A stretch of DNA of 21,235 nucleotides from Elusimicrobiota bacterium (GTDB lineage: Bacteria; Elusimicrobiota; Elusimicrobia; UBA1565; JACRDR01). Under the pieces are notes generated by a model. The model saw nothing but the letters and a program-made list of their open reading frames with translations. It ran no database searches and was not told the origin of the DNA. The position numbers were made by a program, and so were the translations under genes. Shown in pieces: positions 1-7,536 of this stretch. Location of the stretch: positions 1 through 21,235 of the forward strand of contig JACQPI010000099.1 of NCBI GenBank assembly GCA_016207585.1, given 5' to 3'. Positions within the stretch are counted from its first letter, which is position 1, and each line of letters begins with the position of its first letter.

Positions 1-720
1 CCCCTCGGCCTTCGCGTCCAGCACGCGGCCCAGCGCCGCGTCGAGGTCGGTCTCCATAAAGTCGAGGTAGCGGGTCTTGAGGCGCATCCGAATCCGCTGG
101 GGGTCGACCTCGACGGCGAGGAAGGCGGCGCCGTTCATGGTCGCGGCCAGCGGTTGCGCCCCGCCCATGCCCCCGAGGCCGGCCGTCACGACCAGCCGGC
201 CCTTGAGCGAGCCGCCGAAGTGCCTGCGCGCGGCTTGCGCGAAAGTCTCGTAGGTCCCCTGCAGTATCCCCTGCGTGCCGATGTAAATCCAGGAACCGGC
301 AGTCATCTGGCCGAACATCATCAGGCCCTTCCGGTCCAGCTCGTCGAACACTTCCCAAGTCGCCCACCTCCCCACCAAGTTGGAGTTCGCGATAAGAACG
401 CGCGGGGAGCCGGGATGCGTGCGAAAAACCCCGGCCGGCTTGCCGGATTGGATCAGCAGCGTCTCGTCGTTCTCCAAACCCCGCAAGCAATCCACGATCG
501 CCCTGAAGCAGTCCCAGTTTCGCGCCGCCTTTCCCCGTCCGCCATAGACGACGAGATCCTGCGGCCGCTCCGCCACCTCCGCATCGAGATTGTTCATGAG
601 CATACGCAAGGCCGCTTCCTGCTGCCAGCCCTTGCAGGAGATATCCCGCCCGCGCGCGGCGCGGATGAGCACAACCCCGCTTCGCTCCACGACCCTCTGA
701 GACGCTCCTTTCGGGGTCAT
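1..720 (-). CDS. hutU: Urocanate hydratase (urocanase), N-terminal 240 residues, truncated by window edge
   Basis: Urocanase converts urocanate to 4-imidazolone-5-propionate with tightly bound NAD+, the second step of histidine degradation, in the cytosol. The minus-strand frame is open from an ATG at 720-718 to the window edge. It shows successive family blocks: ALRMLMNNLD (about residues 37-46), LVVYGGRGKAARNW (56-69), SGKPAGVFRTH (92-102), RVLIANSNLV (107-116), then GQMTAGSWIYIGTQGILQGT around 137-156, and the Gly-rich NAD-binding GLGGMGGAQP (181-190). The family is about 550 residues, so more than half, including the catalytic Cys region, lies off the left edge. The start codon overlaps the hutH stop in an ATGA, indicating translational coupling with hutH. 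Identification is secure; whether the remainder is intact cannot be seen. Confidence 0.96.
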   Translation of the reverse strand, partial: MTPKGASQRVVERSGVVLIRAARGRDISCKGWQQEAALRMLMNNLDAEVAERPQDLVVYGGRGKAARNWDCFRAIVDCLRGLENDETLLIQSGKPAGVFRTHPGSPRVLIANSNLVGRWATWEVFDELDRKGLMMFGQMTAGSWIYIGTQGILQGTYETFAQAARRHFGGSLKGRLVVTAGLGGMGGAQPLAATMNGAAFLAVEVDPQRIRMRLKTRYLDFMETDLDAALGRVLDAKAEG

Positions 721-2225
721 GAGGGGCCGAATCTCCCGCCAAGCACCATGATCTTGACCTTGGAAAGCGCTTCGCTCAAGGCCGCGTCTCCTCTGCCGTC
801 CGGGACCTCGGAGCGCAAGCGCTCGACGCCCCTTTGGACGCCGCGGCCGGGGCGCAGCGGCCATCGGCGCTCGACCGCCCGGGCCGCGGCCAAGAGCTCG
901 ATGGCGACGATCTGCGCGGCGTGCGCGAGGACCGTCTCGAGCTTCAAGGCGGCTGCCATCCCCATGCTGACGAAATCCTCCTGATCGGCCGACGTCGGGA
1001 TGGTATCGATGGAGGCGGGATGCGCCAGGACCTTGTTCTCGGAAGCCAGCGCCGCGGCGGCCACCTGCGCGATCATGAAGCCGGACTCCAGCCCCGGCTT
1101 GTCGGCCAAAAAAGCTGGAAGGCCGTGGCCGCCCGACACCAGTTGGGCGATGCGCCGCTCCGCTATATTTCCCAGCGTCGTCAGGGCGATCGCGGCGAGA
1201 TCGAAGGCGGCGGATAGCGCCTGCCCGTGGAAATTGCCTCCCGATACCAGCCGCCGGCCGATGACGACGGGGTTGTCCGTCACCCCCCGCATCTCCCGCT
1301 CGACCGCGGCGACCGCGAACTCAAGCGACTCCTGGACAGCCCCGTGCACCTGCGGGATGCACCGGAAGCTGTAGGGGTCCTGCACCCGAACGTCCCCGAC
1401 GCGGTGGGACTCCCGGATTTCGCTGCCCTCCAGCAGGGACCGCAACCTCGAGGCGACCCGCATCTGCCCGGGATGCGGCTTCAGACGCACGAGGGCCTCC
1501 TCATAGGCGACCGGCGTTCCGCGAATTGCCTCAAGGCTCATCGCCCCCGCGAGATCGGCCGCGGCGGCCACGAGGCGCGCTTGGAACAGGGCCAATGCGC
1601 CCACCGCCTGCATCGCCTGGGTGCCGTTGACGAGAGAAAGGCCCTCTTTCGCCTCCAGCCTCATCGGCTGGAGGCCCGCCAGGCCCAGCGCCCGCGCCGC
1701 GGACATCTCGGCGCTCCAGCGCCCGCCCGTTTGAACCCGCGCGCGACCCTCGCCCAAAAGAACAAGGGCCGCGTGCGCCAAGGGCGCCAAATCCCCCGAG
1801 GCCCCCACGGAGCCTCTGGATGGAATGACGGGAACGATGCCGCGGCTCAACAGGCGGACCAAAAACTCGACGAGTTCCGGGCGGCATCCCGAGTAACCGC
1901 GGGCCAGCTCGTTCGCCCTCAAAAAAACGATCGCCCGGGCTGTTTCCGGAGAGAGGGGCGCCCCCACGCCGCAGGCATGGCTGCGGACCAAATTGACCTG
2001 AAGCGTCCGTATCGCCTCGGGCGGAATGCGCCGGGACGCCAACTGCCCGAACCCGGTGTTCACGCCGTACACGGGTTCGCCCGAGGCGATGACGCCCTCT
2101 AGCACCCGGCGGGCCCGCGCCACTCTGGCCCGCGCGGAAGGCGGGAGGCGCGCCGCGCGACAGCCCGAGGCGACTTGAGACAAATCCAGAACGGAAACGG
2201 GACTCCCCAGCAAAAACGGTTTCAT
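717..2225 (-). CDS. hutH: Histidine ammonia-lyase (502 aa)
   Basis: This enzyme deaminates L-histidine to trans-urocanate, the first step of histidine degradation. The electrophilic MIO cofactor forms from the Ala142-Ser143-Gly144 triad within GSVGASGDLAPLAHA. Other hallmarks are Tyr53 in PVYGVNTGFG, His83 in RSHACGVG, the NGTQAM block near 200, and the late SADQEDFVSMG segment. Numbering of Tyr53, His83 and the ASG triad coincides with the Pseudomonas enzyme as I recall it, and the length is normal. The HACG context and the ASENK/SADQEDF blocks favour HAL over tyrosine/phenylalanine ammonia-lyase or an aminomutase of the same superfamily. It starts 10 nt after the stop of the membrane-protein gene upstream and overlaps hutU by 4 nt, so it probably belongs to a four-gene transcript. 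No strong Shine-Dalgarno sequence is close to the ATG; a GGAG lies further upstream inside the preceding gene. Confidence 0.95.
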   Translation of the reverse strand: MKPFLLGSPVSVLDLSQVASGCRAARLPPSARARVARARRVLEGVIASGEPVYGVNTGFGQLASRRIPPEAIRTLQVNLVRSHACGVGAPLSPETARAIVFLRANELARGYSGCRPELVEFLVRLLSRGIVPVIPSRGSVGASGDLAPLAHAALVLLGEGRARVQTGGRWSAEMSAARALGLAGLQPMRLEAKEGLSLVNGTQAMQAVGALALFQARLVAAAADLAGAMSLEAIRGTPVAYEEALVRLKPHPGQMRVASRLRSLLEGSEIRESHRVGDVRVQDPYSFRCIPQVHGAVQESLEFAVAAVEREMRGVTDNPVVIGRRLVSGGNFHGQALSAAFDLAAIALTTLGNIAERRIAQLVSGGHGLPAFLADKPGLESGFMIAQVAAAALASENKVLAHPASIDTIPTSADQEDFVSMGMAAALKLETVLAHAAQIVAIELLAAARAVERRWPLRPGRGVQRGVERLRSEVPDGRGDAALSEALSKVKIMVLGGRFGPS

Positions 2226-2235
2226 TTTCTTAATT

Positions 2236-3519
2236 TTAGATAATCTGCTCCTTGTGGTGAAAGGCGAAGATCAGAAGGGAAGGCAGATATGCCAATTTAT
2301 GCCGGGAGGCGCTGCCCAGGTCGAATTCAAAAAGGGCGGTGGCGGCGGCCGTCGCCAGGAAAAAACAGATCATAAGCCAATGCTCCGGCCGCTTGGGCAG
2401 CCCGATAGCGCGCGCGACCGCGACCCCGAATAGGATGAAAATGGCCAGATTTTCCATGCCGGCCAGCCGCCGTCCCAAGCTTCCGGCCGCATCATAAAAT
2501 CCCGGCAGAGGCATGAAAAAAGCGTAGAAAAATCCCTTGGGCATAAATTTCAAGACATCCCACCACGTCCGCAAGCGCAAATCGGGAAAAAGCTGGGTGC
2601 CGATTTCCCGGTCCATGACCCGCTTGGCGTAGACTCTCTCCAAGTCCAGTCGATAGCGCCGGAACTCCGTGATCTCCTCCGGAGTCCTGGGCACGAACGA
2701 CTTCCGCTCATGATCGGACGGAAAAACACCGAGATCGTCTCTCGCAAGCCATGAATGATCCGGAGAAGCCCTGAAAACTTTCAGGAAGACAAGCTGGGAA
2801 AACGACCGGTAAACAAGCACTGTCAGCAGGCAGGCCGACATTCCGGCAAGCAGCGTCGCGCGATACCTGGAAGGACGGGCCGCCCCCGATATTCCCAAGG
2901 CGATCAAGCAAGTCAGAACGAAGCCCGCGCCATACTCCAAAAGAAGATAATTCTTGAACAACCCCAAGATAAGAAGGGAAGCGCACGCCGCCGACAGAGC
3001 CGCGGCCTGGGTTTGGTTCCTGGCGCCCATCCAGGCGCCTTTCAGAAAAGCGGCATGGCGGTCCATGGACAGAGCAACCAGGAGAATGACGGCGGCGTCT
3101 TTGGTGTTTTGACTTGTGAAATAGACATGGCTCGGCCAAACCGCCGTGAACAAGCCGAACCATCGCGCCCCTGCCAAGGGAATCAATGCCAAGGCGATGC
3201 GATACAACAGCAGCACGGCGAGCGCGGCCGCGAAGCCGTTGATAAACTTCAAAATGAGCGGCTTGCGCCCGAACAGGGAGTAGACGCCCGCCGCGCCATA
3301 ATCGTAAAGGCGCTTCCCCGGGGCGACGGTCGGCATCGCGGGACGGCCCTCGCGCCAGGCCAGCACCATCCGCCAGGCCGTCTCATCATGCTCGATGGCG
3401 TCGGTGTAATAATAGCGAGGAAAGAGGGGGCGATATTCGGTGACGACCGCGGCGGCCGCCCTCAGGACAAACGCCAGAAGAAATAAAGCCGCTCCGGGTC
3501 TTTTCCATAACCAAATCAT
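2236..3519 (-). CDS. Polytopic membrane protein, GT-C glycosyltransferase-like (427 aa)
   Basis: Many hydrophobic segments alternate with Arg/Lys-rich loops: about residues 9-27 near the N-terminus, several in the middle, and a final cluster ending about ten residues before the C-terminus. The N-terminal segment is followed by a polar loop with acidic residues (Asp40, Glu43, Asp45, Glu46, in a YTDAIEHDE context). That is the arrangement seen in GT-C enzymes such as PMT/ArnT/GT39 proteins, which transfer sugars from polyprenyl-phosphate donors on the outer face of the inner membrane. I infer this class from topology and the acidic loop; donor and acceptor cannot be read. The start overlaps the stop of the upstream gene as ATGA (3516-3519), and hutH follows after 10 nt. 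It might instead be a membrane protein of unknown family. Confidence 0.55.
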   Translation of the reverse strand: MIWLWKRPGAALFLLAFVLRAAAAVVTEYRPLFPRYYYTDAIEHDETAWRMVLAWREGRPAMPTVAPGKRLYDYGAAGVYSLFGRKPLILKFINGFAAALAVLLLYRIALALIPLAGARWFGLFTAVWPSHVYFTSQNTKDAAVILLVALSMDRHAAFLKGAWMGARNQTQAAALSAACASLLILGLFKNYLLLEYGAGFVLTCLIALGISGAARPSRYRATLLAGMSACLLTVLVYRSFSQLVFLKVFRASPDHSWLARDDLGVFPSDHERKSFVPRTPEEITEFRRYRLDLERVYAKRVMDREIGTQLFPDLRLRTWWDVLKFMPKGFFYAFFMPLPGFYDAAGSLGRRLAGMENLAIFILFGVAVARAIGLPKRPEHWLMICFFLATAAATALFEFDLGSASRHKLAYLPSLLIFAFHHKEQII

Positions 3520-4604
3520 CGCGCTTCCTCAACCGCCGCTGAATCCTGCGTCCGGTACTCGGCGATTCCGGCGCCGCTTCGATCGGTCAATGAAAGACGG
3601 CAGGCCCCCAGCATCGAACTGCGGCAAACGAGACTTTCCCCTCTCGGGCCTTCGTACTCGAGCCGAGCTGTCGACTCCTCCCGCGAGGCACAGTCCCCTT
3701 CCGCGATAAAACCGTCAAAATGAACCCGGAAACTCCAACCGCCCGGCCGGCTGAAGGTCTTGTTTCGCAGACCGGCCCATAGCCCTAGAGAAACATGAAG
3801 CCGCCCCCCTTTCCAGAGGCGGGCCGACGTAACGACCGGCGTGCTCGCCGGGCCAAGACGACCCTGCGCCGAGAGGATTTCGAAACCGACCCAATCCCCG
3901 GAGGGGTCCTGGAACGTCGCATGCGCCCACCGCCATTGCCGTCCCATGCGGCGGCCCCACAAATGCCCGGCGCTTCCGGCGGCTTGCGTAAAAACGTAGC
4001 GGCGTCCATCGCACGAGGCTTCCCCCTGGAACGTCCCGCCGCCTATGACGGCCGCGTACATGGAGCTCGCGATCCCCAGGCGACCCAGAATCGGCGGGAT
4101 CAATTCACCTCCCGGAACGACTTCCCGTTCGCAGCGCACGTCCCACTCGACCCCCTCCCATCCGCCTCGGGCCCGGCGGCGTTCCAAAATGTTCGCGCCG
4201 GCCCGGTACAGCGGGTCGGCGGCGGATAACGCCAGTTCCGTCTCCTTGAAGTTATAGCGGCGCTGGAACACCTCCTCTCTTTGAGCGTCGAACAAAACGA
4301 ACCAGCCGGTCGCTTCGGCTCCGCCCAGCCTCTGAACCAACGAATATCGCACCCACAATGCGTTGCGGTTTGCCGGATCGTTGAGTTTCAGGAACCAGGT
4401 CTCGTAAAACGGCGCTATTCCCAAGATGCCGCGTGGCGCCCACAGATCCAAAGTCATTGAAATAATCGTCAGAAGGAGAGCGGTCCCGGTCACCTCATCA
4501 TACAATATGATCCCGGCCGGGCGCGGCTTAAATTCCAGGGGCCCGCCGGGGATGCTGAAAAATTCAGGCCCAAAGGCCCATCCGATATGGGCCATTCGGC
4601 CCAT
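3516..4604 (-). CDS. Tocopherol-cyclase / AttH-like lipocalin-type protein (up to 362 aa)
   Basis: Residues 64-76 (APFYETWFLKLND), the following NALWVRYSL block, and a Trp-rich stretch at 212-232 (GHLWGRRMGRQWRWAHATF) resemble the tocopherol cyclase / AttH / carotenoid 1,2-hydratase type of two-lobed beta-barrel. Members handle hydrophobic ring or chain substrates; no substrate can be deduced here. The start is uncertain. ATG 4604 has GGAG only a few bases upstream. An in-frame Met at residue 50 (4457-4455) directly precedes the region that looks conserved, but has no good Shine-Dalgarno sequence. If 4604 is right, residues 42-49 form a short hydrophobic patch. The stop overlaps the next gene by ATGA. 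Only 39 bp separate ATG 4604 from the divergent gene at 4644, so promoters would overlap. The family call is by motif memory and is moderate. Confidence 0.6.
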   Translation of the reverse strand: MGRMAHIGWAFGPEFFSIPGGPLEFKPRPAGIILYDEVTGTALLLTIISMTLDLWAPRGILGIAPFYETWFLKLNDPANRNALWVRYSLVQRLGGAEATGWFVLFDAQREEVFQRRYNFKETELALSAADPLYRAGANILERRRARGGWEGVEWDVRCEREVVPGGELIPPILGRLGIASSMYAAVIGGGTFQGEASCDGRRYVFTQAAGSAGHLWGRRMGRQWRWAHATFQDPSGDWVGFEILSAQGRLGPASTPVVTSARLWKGGRLHVSLGLWAGLRNKTFSRPGGWSFRVHFDGFIAEGDCASREESTARLEYEGPRGESLVCRSSMLGACRLSLTDRSGAGIAEYRTQDSAAVEEAR

Positions 4605-4643
4605 GTCTCCATGCGGACCGCGGAGCTATACTCAAGTGCGGCT

Positions 4644-5309
4644 ATGAAAATGCGCAGCCTGTGCTTGACGCTCGGCGCCCTGGCTGTTTTCTGGGCCCCC
4701 GGCCACGGCGCGGACGTCCTGCCCTGGTTTCAGACGTTCCTGTGGCAGGAACATTTTCTCTGGGACGCTTTGATGACGGCCCGCGACCGCGTCGCGCGGC
4801 AGACCGCCGATCCCCACCTCCTTCCGGTCGTGCGGGCGATCGCCCAGCAGACCGCTCAGCAGTCGGCCAACCTGCAGCAAATCCAGTTCTACGCCAAGGC
4901 CCAGCAGGACAACCTCCGCTTCGCGTTCAATCAAACGGACCCCACGCCCAGCCTGGCCACGATACGCTCGAACTTGGAGACCTTGCAAAAGGGCGTCAGC
5001 CAAATCCGCCACAACCTCTATTACCTTACCGCCCGGACCCGCATGGCGTCCTCGCAGGCGCTTCCGGATCCGGAACTGATGAAGACAGCCACCCTCCTCA
5101 TCAACCAGATCCAGGCCTCGCAAATGCAGCTCAATTCCCTCTATGCGGACGCGGTGGCGGTGCAATCGCAGTTAGCGACGGAGACCTGGCTCCGCGACAA
5201 GCCGCTGCGCTATCAGGCGGACCTTCTCGTGCGCGCGACGGCCAATACGCAAGACGCCATTTTTTCGATCTACAACTCTTCCTACGAGCTGTACCTCCGC
5301 TCCAAATAG
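4644..5309 (+). CDS. Secreted alpha-helical protein of unknown function (221 aa)
   Basis: I do not recognise a family. The frame opens with a classic signal peptide: MKMR, then a hydrophobic core (SLCLTLGALAVFW), then small residues ending in GHGA before DVLPW, so export across the inner membrane is likely. The mature part is Gln-, Ala- and Leu-rich with heptad-like spacing (for example AIAQQTAQQSANLQQIQF), suggesting long amphipathic helices or coiled coil, with repeated aromatic residues (FQTFLW, YYL, YSS-like). The frame extends upstream to an ATG at 4587. The signal peptide begins at 4644, so I chose that start; ATG 4650 is also possible. The gene is followed after 46 nt by the glycosyltransferase gene on the same strand. 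A helper role for the membrane enzyme is possible but unproven. Confidence 0.75.
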   Translation: MKMRSLCLTLGALAVFWAPGHGADVLPWFQTFLWQEHFLWDALMTARDRVARQTADPHLLPVVRAIAQQTAQQSANLQQIQFYAKAQQDNLRFAFNQTDPTPSLATIRSNLETLQKGVSQIRHNLYYLTARTRMASSQALPDPELMKTATLLINQIQASQMQLNSLYADAVAVQSQLATETWLRDKPLRYQADLLVRATANTQDAIFSIYNSSYELYLRSK

Positions 5310-5355
5310 CCCTCGGTCTTGACCGCGGCCCGGAAAACCGCCAGAATGCAAGCCC

Positions 5356-7536
5356 ATGGCCCTTTTTCTCATAGAGACTTTCCTGCTTCTTCTCTATTTC
5401 GCGAGGACAAAGATCGCCGTCTCCGCCGCCGATTGGCTCGCCTCCTTCCACGGGCATCCCACCGACTCGCCGATGACGATCGAGGGCATTTTCAGGACGG
5501 GCGCCTCCGCCCTAGGCGCGATCGGCGCGGCCGGCGGCTGGCTCCTGCTGGCCGCCCTAACGGGCCATGCCCTCTTACGAATCGCGCCCGTCAAAACGCA
5601 GGGGCGTCTCGAAAAATTTCTAGCCGCCTCCGCGCTCGGACTGGGTATTTTGGCGTCGGCGGTTTTTTTCCTGAGCATGGCGCGCATCGCCGGGACGCCG
5701 GCGATCCTGTGCCTCGGGACGCTGCTGATCGCGGCGGGCCTGCGCCGAAATCCGGGCGCGGATAACATCCTCGGCTGGATGCGCGACGGCCTGCGCCGGA
5801 GCCTCCAGGCGCTCCGAGAGATGGTCGGGAAGGATCCCGCTTCGTCGTTTTTGGGTCTCGTCATGCTGTTGTGCCTGGGGACCGCTTTTTTTCATCTCTT
5901 GGGAGCTTTGCTGCCTCCCGCCTCCTTCGATGAACTCAACTATCAGCTGGCCCTTCCCAAGCTCTATCTCCTCAATCACGGTTTTGTTTCTCTGCGTTTC
6001 CACCACCTGTCCTTCGTCCCGCAGAACATCAATTTGCTTTATCTCCTCGGACTTTCAACCGGGAATCCGTCCGCCGCCAAAATGATTTCCTACGCCCTGG
6101 GGATTTTGCTGGTCGCCACTGTTTACCTGCTGGCCAGACGGCGCCTGGGAACCCGGGCTTCTCTATGGGCCGCGGCGCTGTTTTTTCTCTGCCCCGTCAT
6201 CGGCAACCAATTCCGCGTCGCGGGCTCCGATTTGGGGACCGGCTTTTTCGAGCTCCTGGGAGTCTATTGGCTCCTGCGCTGGATCGAACACAGGAAATCT
6301 TCCGCGGACCTCGCGCTAAGCTCCCTCTTCTGGGGATTGGCGCTCGGCTCCAAGTATTCCGCCCTGCCGGGATTCGCGGCCGCTTTCCTGCTGCTGCTGG
6401 CGACGGCTTTCCGGCCCGGGCTTTTCCAAATGCGCACGCTGCGCGGCGTCAAGGCCGTCCCGACGCCGCATCCTTGGGTCGTGCCGGTCTTATTTATAGT
6501 GCCCGCGACCCTCCTTTGGTCCCCGTGGCTCTTGCGCAATGTTTGGGAAACGGGCAATCCGTTCGCGCCTCTGTTGGGCGCGCTGATCCCCAGCCGGAAT
6601 TTCTATTTTGCGGGCGCCTACAAACCCCTTGCGGACCATGCCACGGGAATCGGCCTTCCGAATTACTTCCCGATCCTCGGCGCCGTCGACCTAGTATCCC
6701 TGCCGTGGCGCGTGCTGACGCGGCACAACGATTTCAATCACGACCTGGGACCCGCTCTCTTGCTATGCCTGCCGCCGGCGATCCTCCGGATTTGGCGCTC
6801 GCGCGGACGCCGCCGGACGGCCGCCGAGGCCTCTTCATCCATCGCAAGCCGGGACCCCCTATCGTGGCTTTGCCTGCTCTATTGGGCGTTTTGGCTCATG
6901 TCCCCCGCTCGCATGGCGCGCTATTTCACGGCGGGTCTTGCAGTAACGATCATTTTGGCGGCCGGCTGGCTCGAACACTATCTGGCCGACAAGGAAGCGC
7001 CGCGCAAGCTATGGGCGCGCCGGCTGATCCTAGTCCCCCTTCTGATAGCTCTCACGCAGCAGTCGATGCGGATGGTGTATATCCAAAACATCCATAAGAA
7101 ACCTTGGGGCTACCTTTCGGGACGCGCGTCGCTGAAAACGTATTTGGAATCCCTCCTGCCGAACTTCAGCTACGACGCGATCCGGTTCGTCAACGAACGG
7201 CTGCCTCCAGACGCCCGCGTCCTCGTTTTCGGCGACTTCAGGACCTTCTATCTCGACCGCAGCTTTCTGGCCAGCACGCCGTGGGATCACGATTATTGGC
7301 ACGAGACCGTCCGAACCAGCCGGTCGGACGAGGACATCGGGGCGGCGCTTCGTCGCCTCGGCATTACGCACCTTCTGATCAACACGCGCTACCTCGCCCG
7401 GCAAACGGGCAAGCCATTACTCGGAGACTGGAGTCCCGAGGAAGGCGCCCGCGCGGCCCATTTCTTAAACCGCCGCGCGCGCCTCCTGTTTTCCGACGGC
7501 GGAGGGGTTCGCGTCATGGAGCCGTTAGCGCTCTGA
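5356..7536 (+). CDS. GT-C family polytopic glycosyltransferase (726 aa)
   Basis: A long inner-membrane protein with about ten or more hydrophobic segments and a soluble C-terminal part (from about residue 590), the usual plan of GT39/ArnT-like polyprenyl-phosphate sugar transferases. The diagnostic piece is the first large periplasmic loop: PPASFDELNYQLALPKLYL at about 187-205. Its Asp192-Glu193 pair and PKLYL are typical of this group, and HHLSFVPQNINLLYLLGL follows. The C-terminal part contains DAIRFVNERLPPDARVLVFGD, common in this family's extracytoplasmic domain. It probably glycosylates an envelope lipid or protein; the sugar is not deducible. No clear Shine-Dalgarno sequence precedes ATG 5356; a later Met (5473) is less likely because it would remove the first membrane segment. 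Its 3' end overlaps the convergent protease gene by 12 bp. Confidence 0.8.
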   Translation: MALFLIETFLLLLYFARTKIAVSAADWLASFHGHPTDSPMTIEGIFRTGASALGAIGAAGGWLLLAALTGHALLRIAPVKTQGRLEKFLAASALGLGILASAVFFLSMARIAGTPAILCLGTLLIAAGLRRNPGADNILGWMRDGLRRSLQALREMVGKDPASSFLGLVMLLCLGTAFFHLLGALLPPASFDELNYQLALPKLYLLNHGFVSLRFHHLSFVPQNINLLYLLGLSTGNPSAAKMISYALGILLVATVYLLARRRLGTRASLWAAALFFLCPVIGNQFRVAGSDLGTGFFELLGVYWLLRWIEHRKSSADLALSSLFWGLALGSKYSALPGFAAAFLLLLATAFRPGLFQMRTLRGVKAVPTPHPWVVPVLFIVPATLLWSPWLLRNVWETGNPFAPLLGALIPSRNFYFAGAYKPLADHATGIGLPNYFPILGAVDLVSLPWRVLTRHNDFNHDLGPALLLCLPPAILRIWRSRGRRRTAAEASSSIASRDPLSWLCLLYWAFWLMSPARMARYFTAGLAVTIILAAGWLEHYLADKEAPRKLWARRLILVPLLIALTQQSMRMVYIQNIHKKPWGYLSGRASLKTYLESLLPNFSYDAIRFVNERLPPDARVLVFGDFRTFYLDRSFLASTPWDHDYWHETVRTSRSDEDIGAALRRLGITHLLINTRYLARQTGKPLLGDWSPEEGARAAHFLNRRARLLFSDGGGVRVMEPLAL

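Noticed and set aside
154..2102. Several plus-strand frames across the hutU/hutH region
   Set aside because: They are shadows of two well-recognised enzymes on the minus strand and show Arg/Pro-rich compositions without motifs.
717..2225. Phenylalanine/tyrosine ammonia-lyase or aminomutase instead of HutH
   Set aside because: His83 context, the SADQEDF block and coupling to urocanase identify histidine ammonia-lyase.
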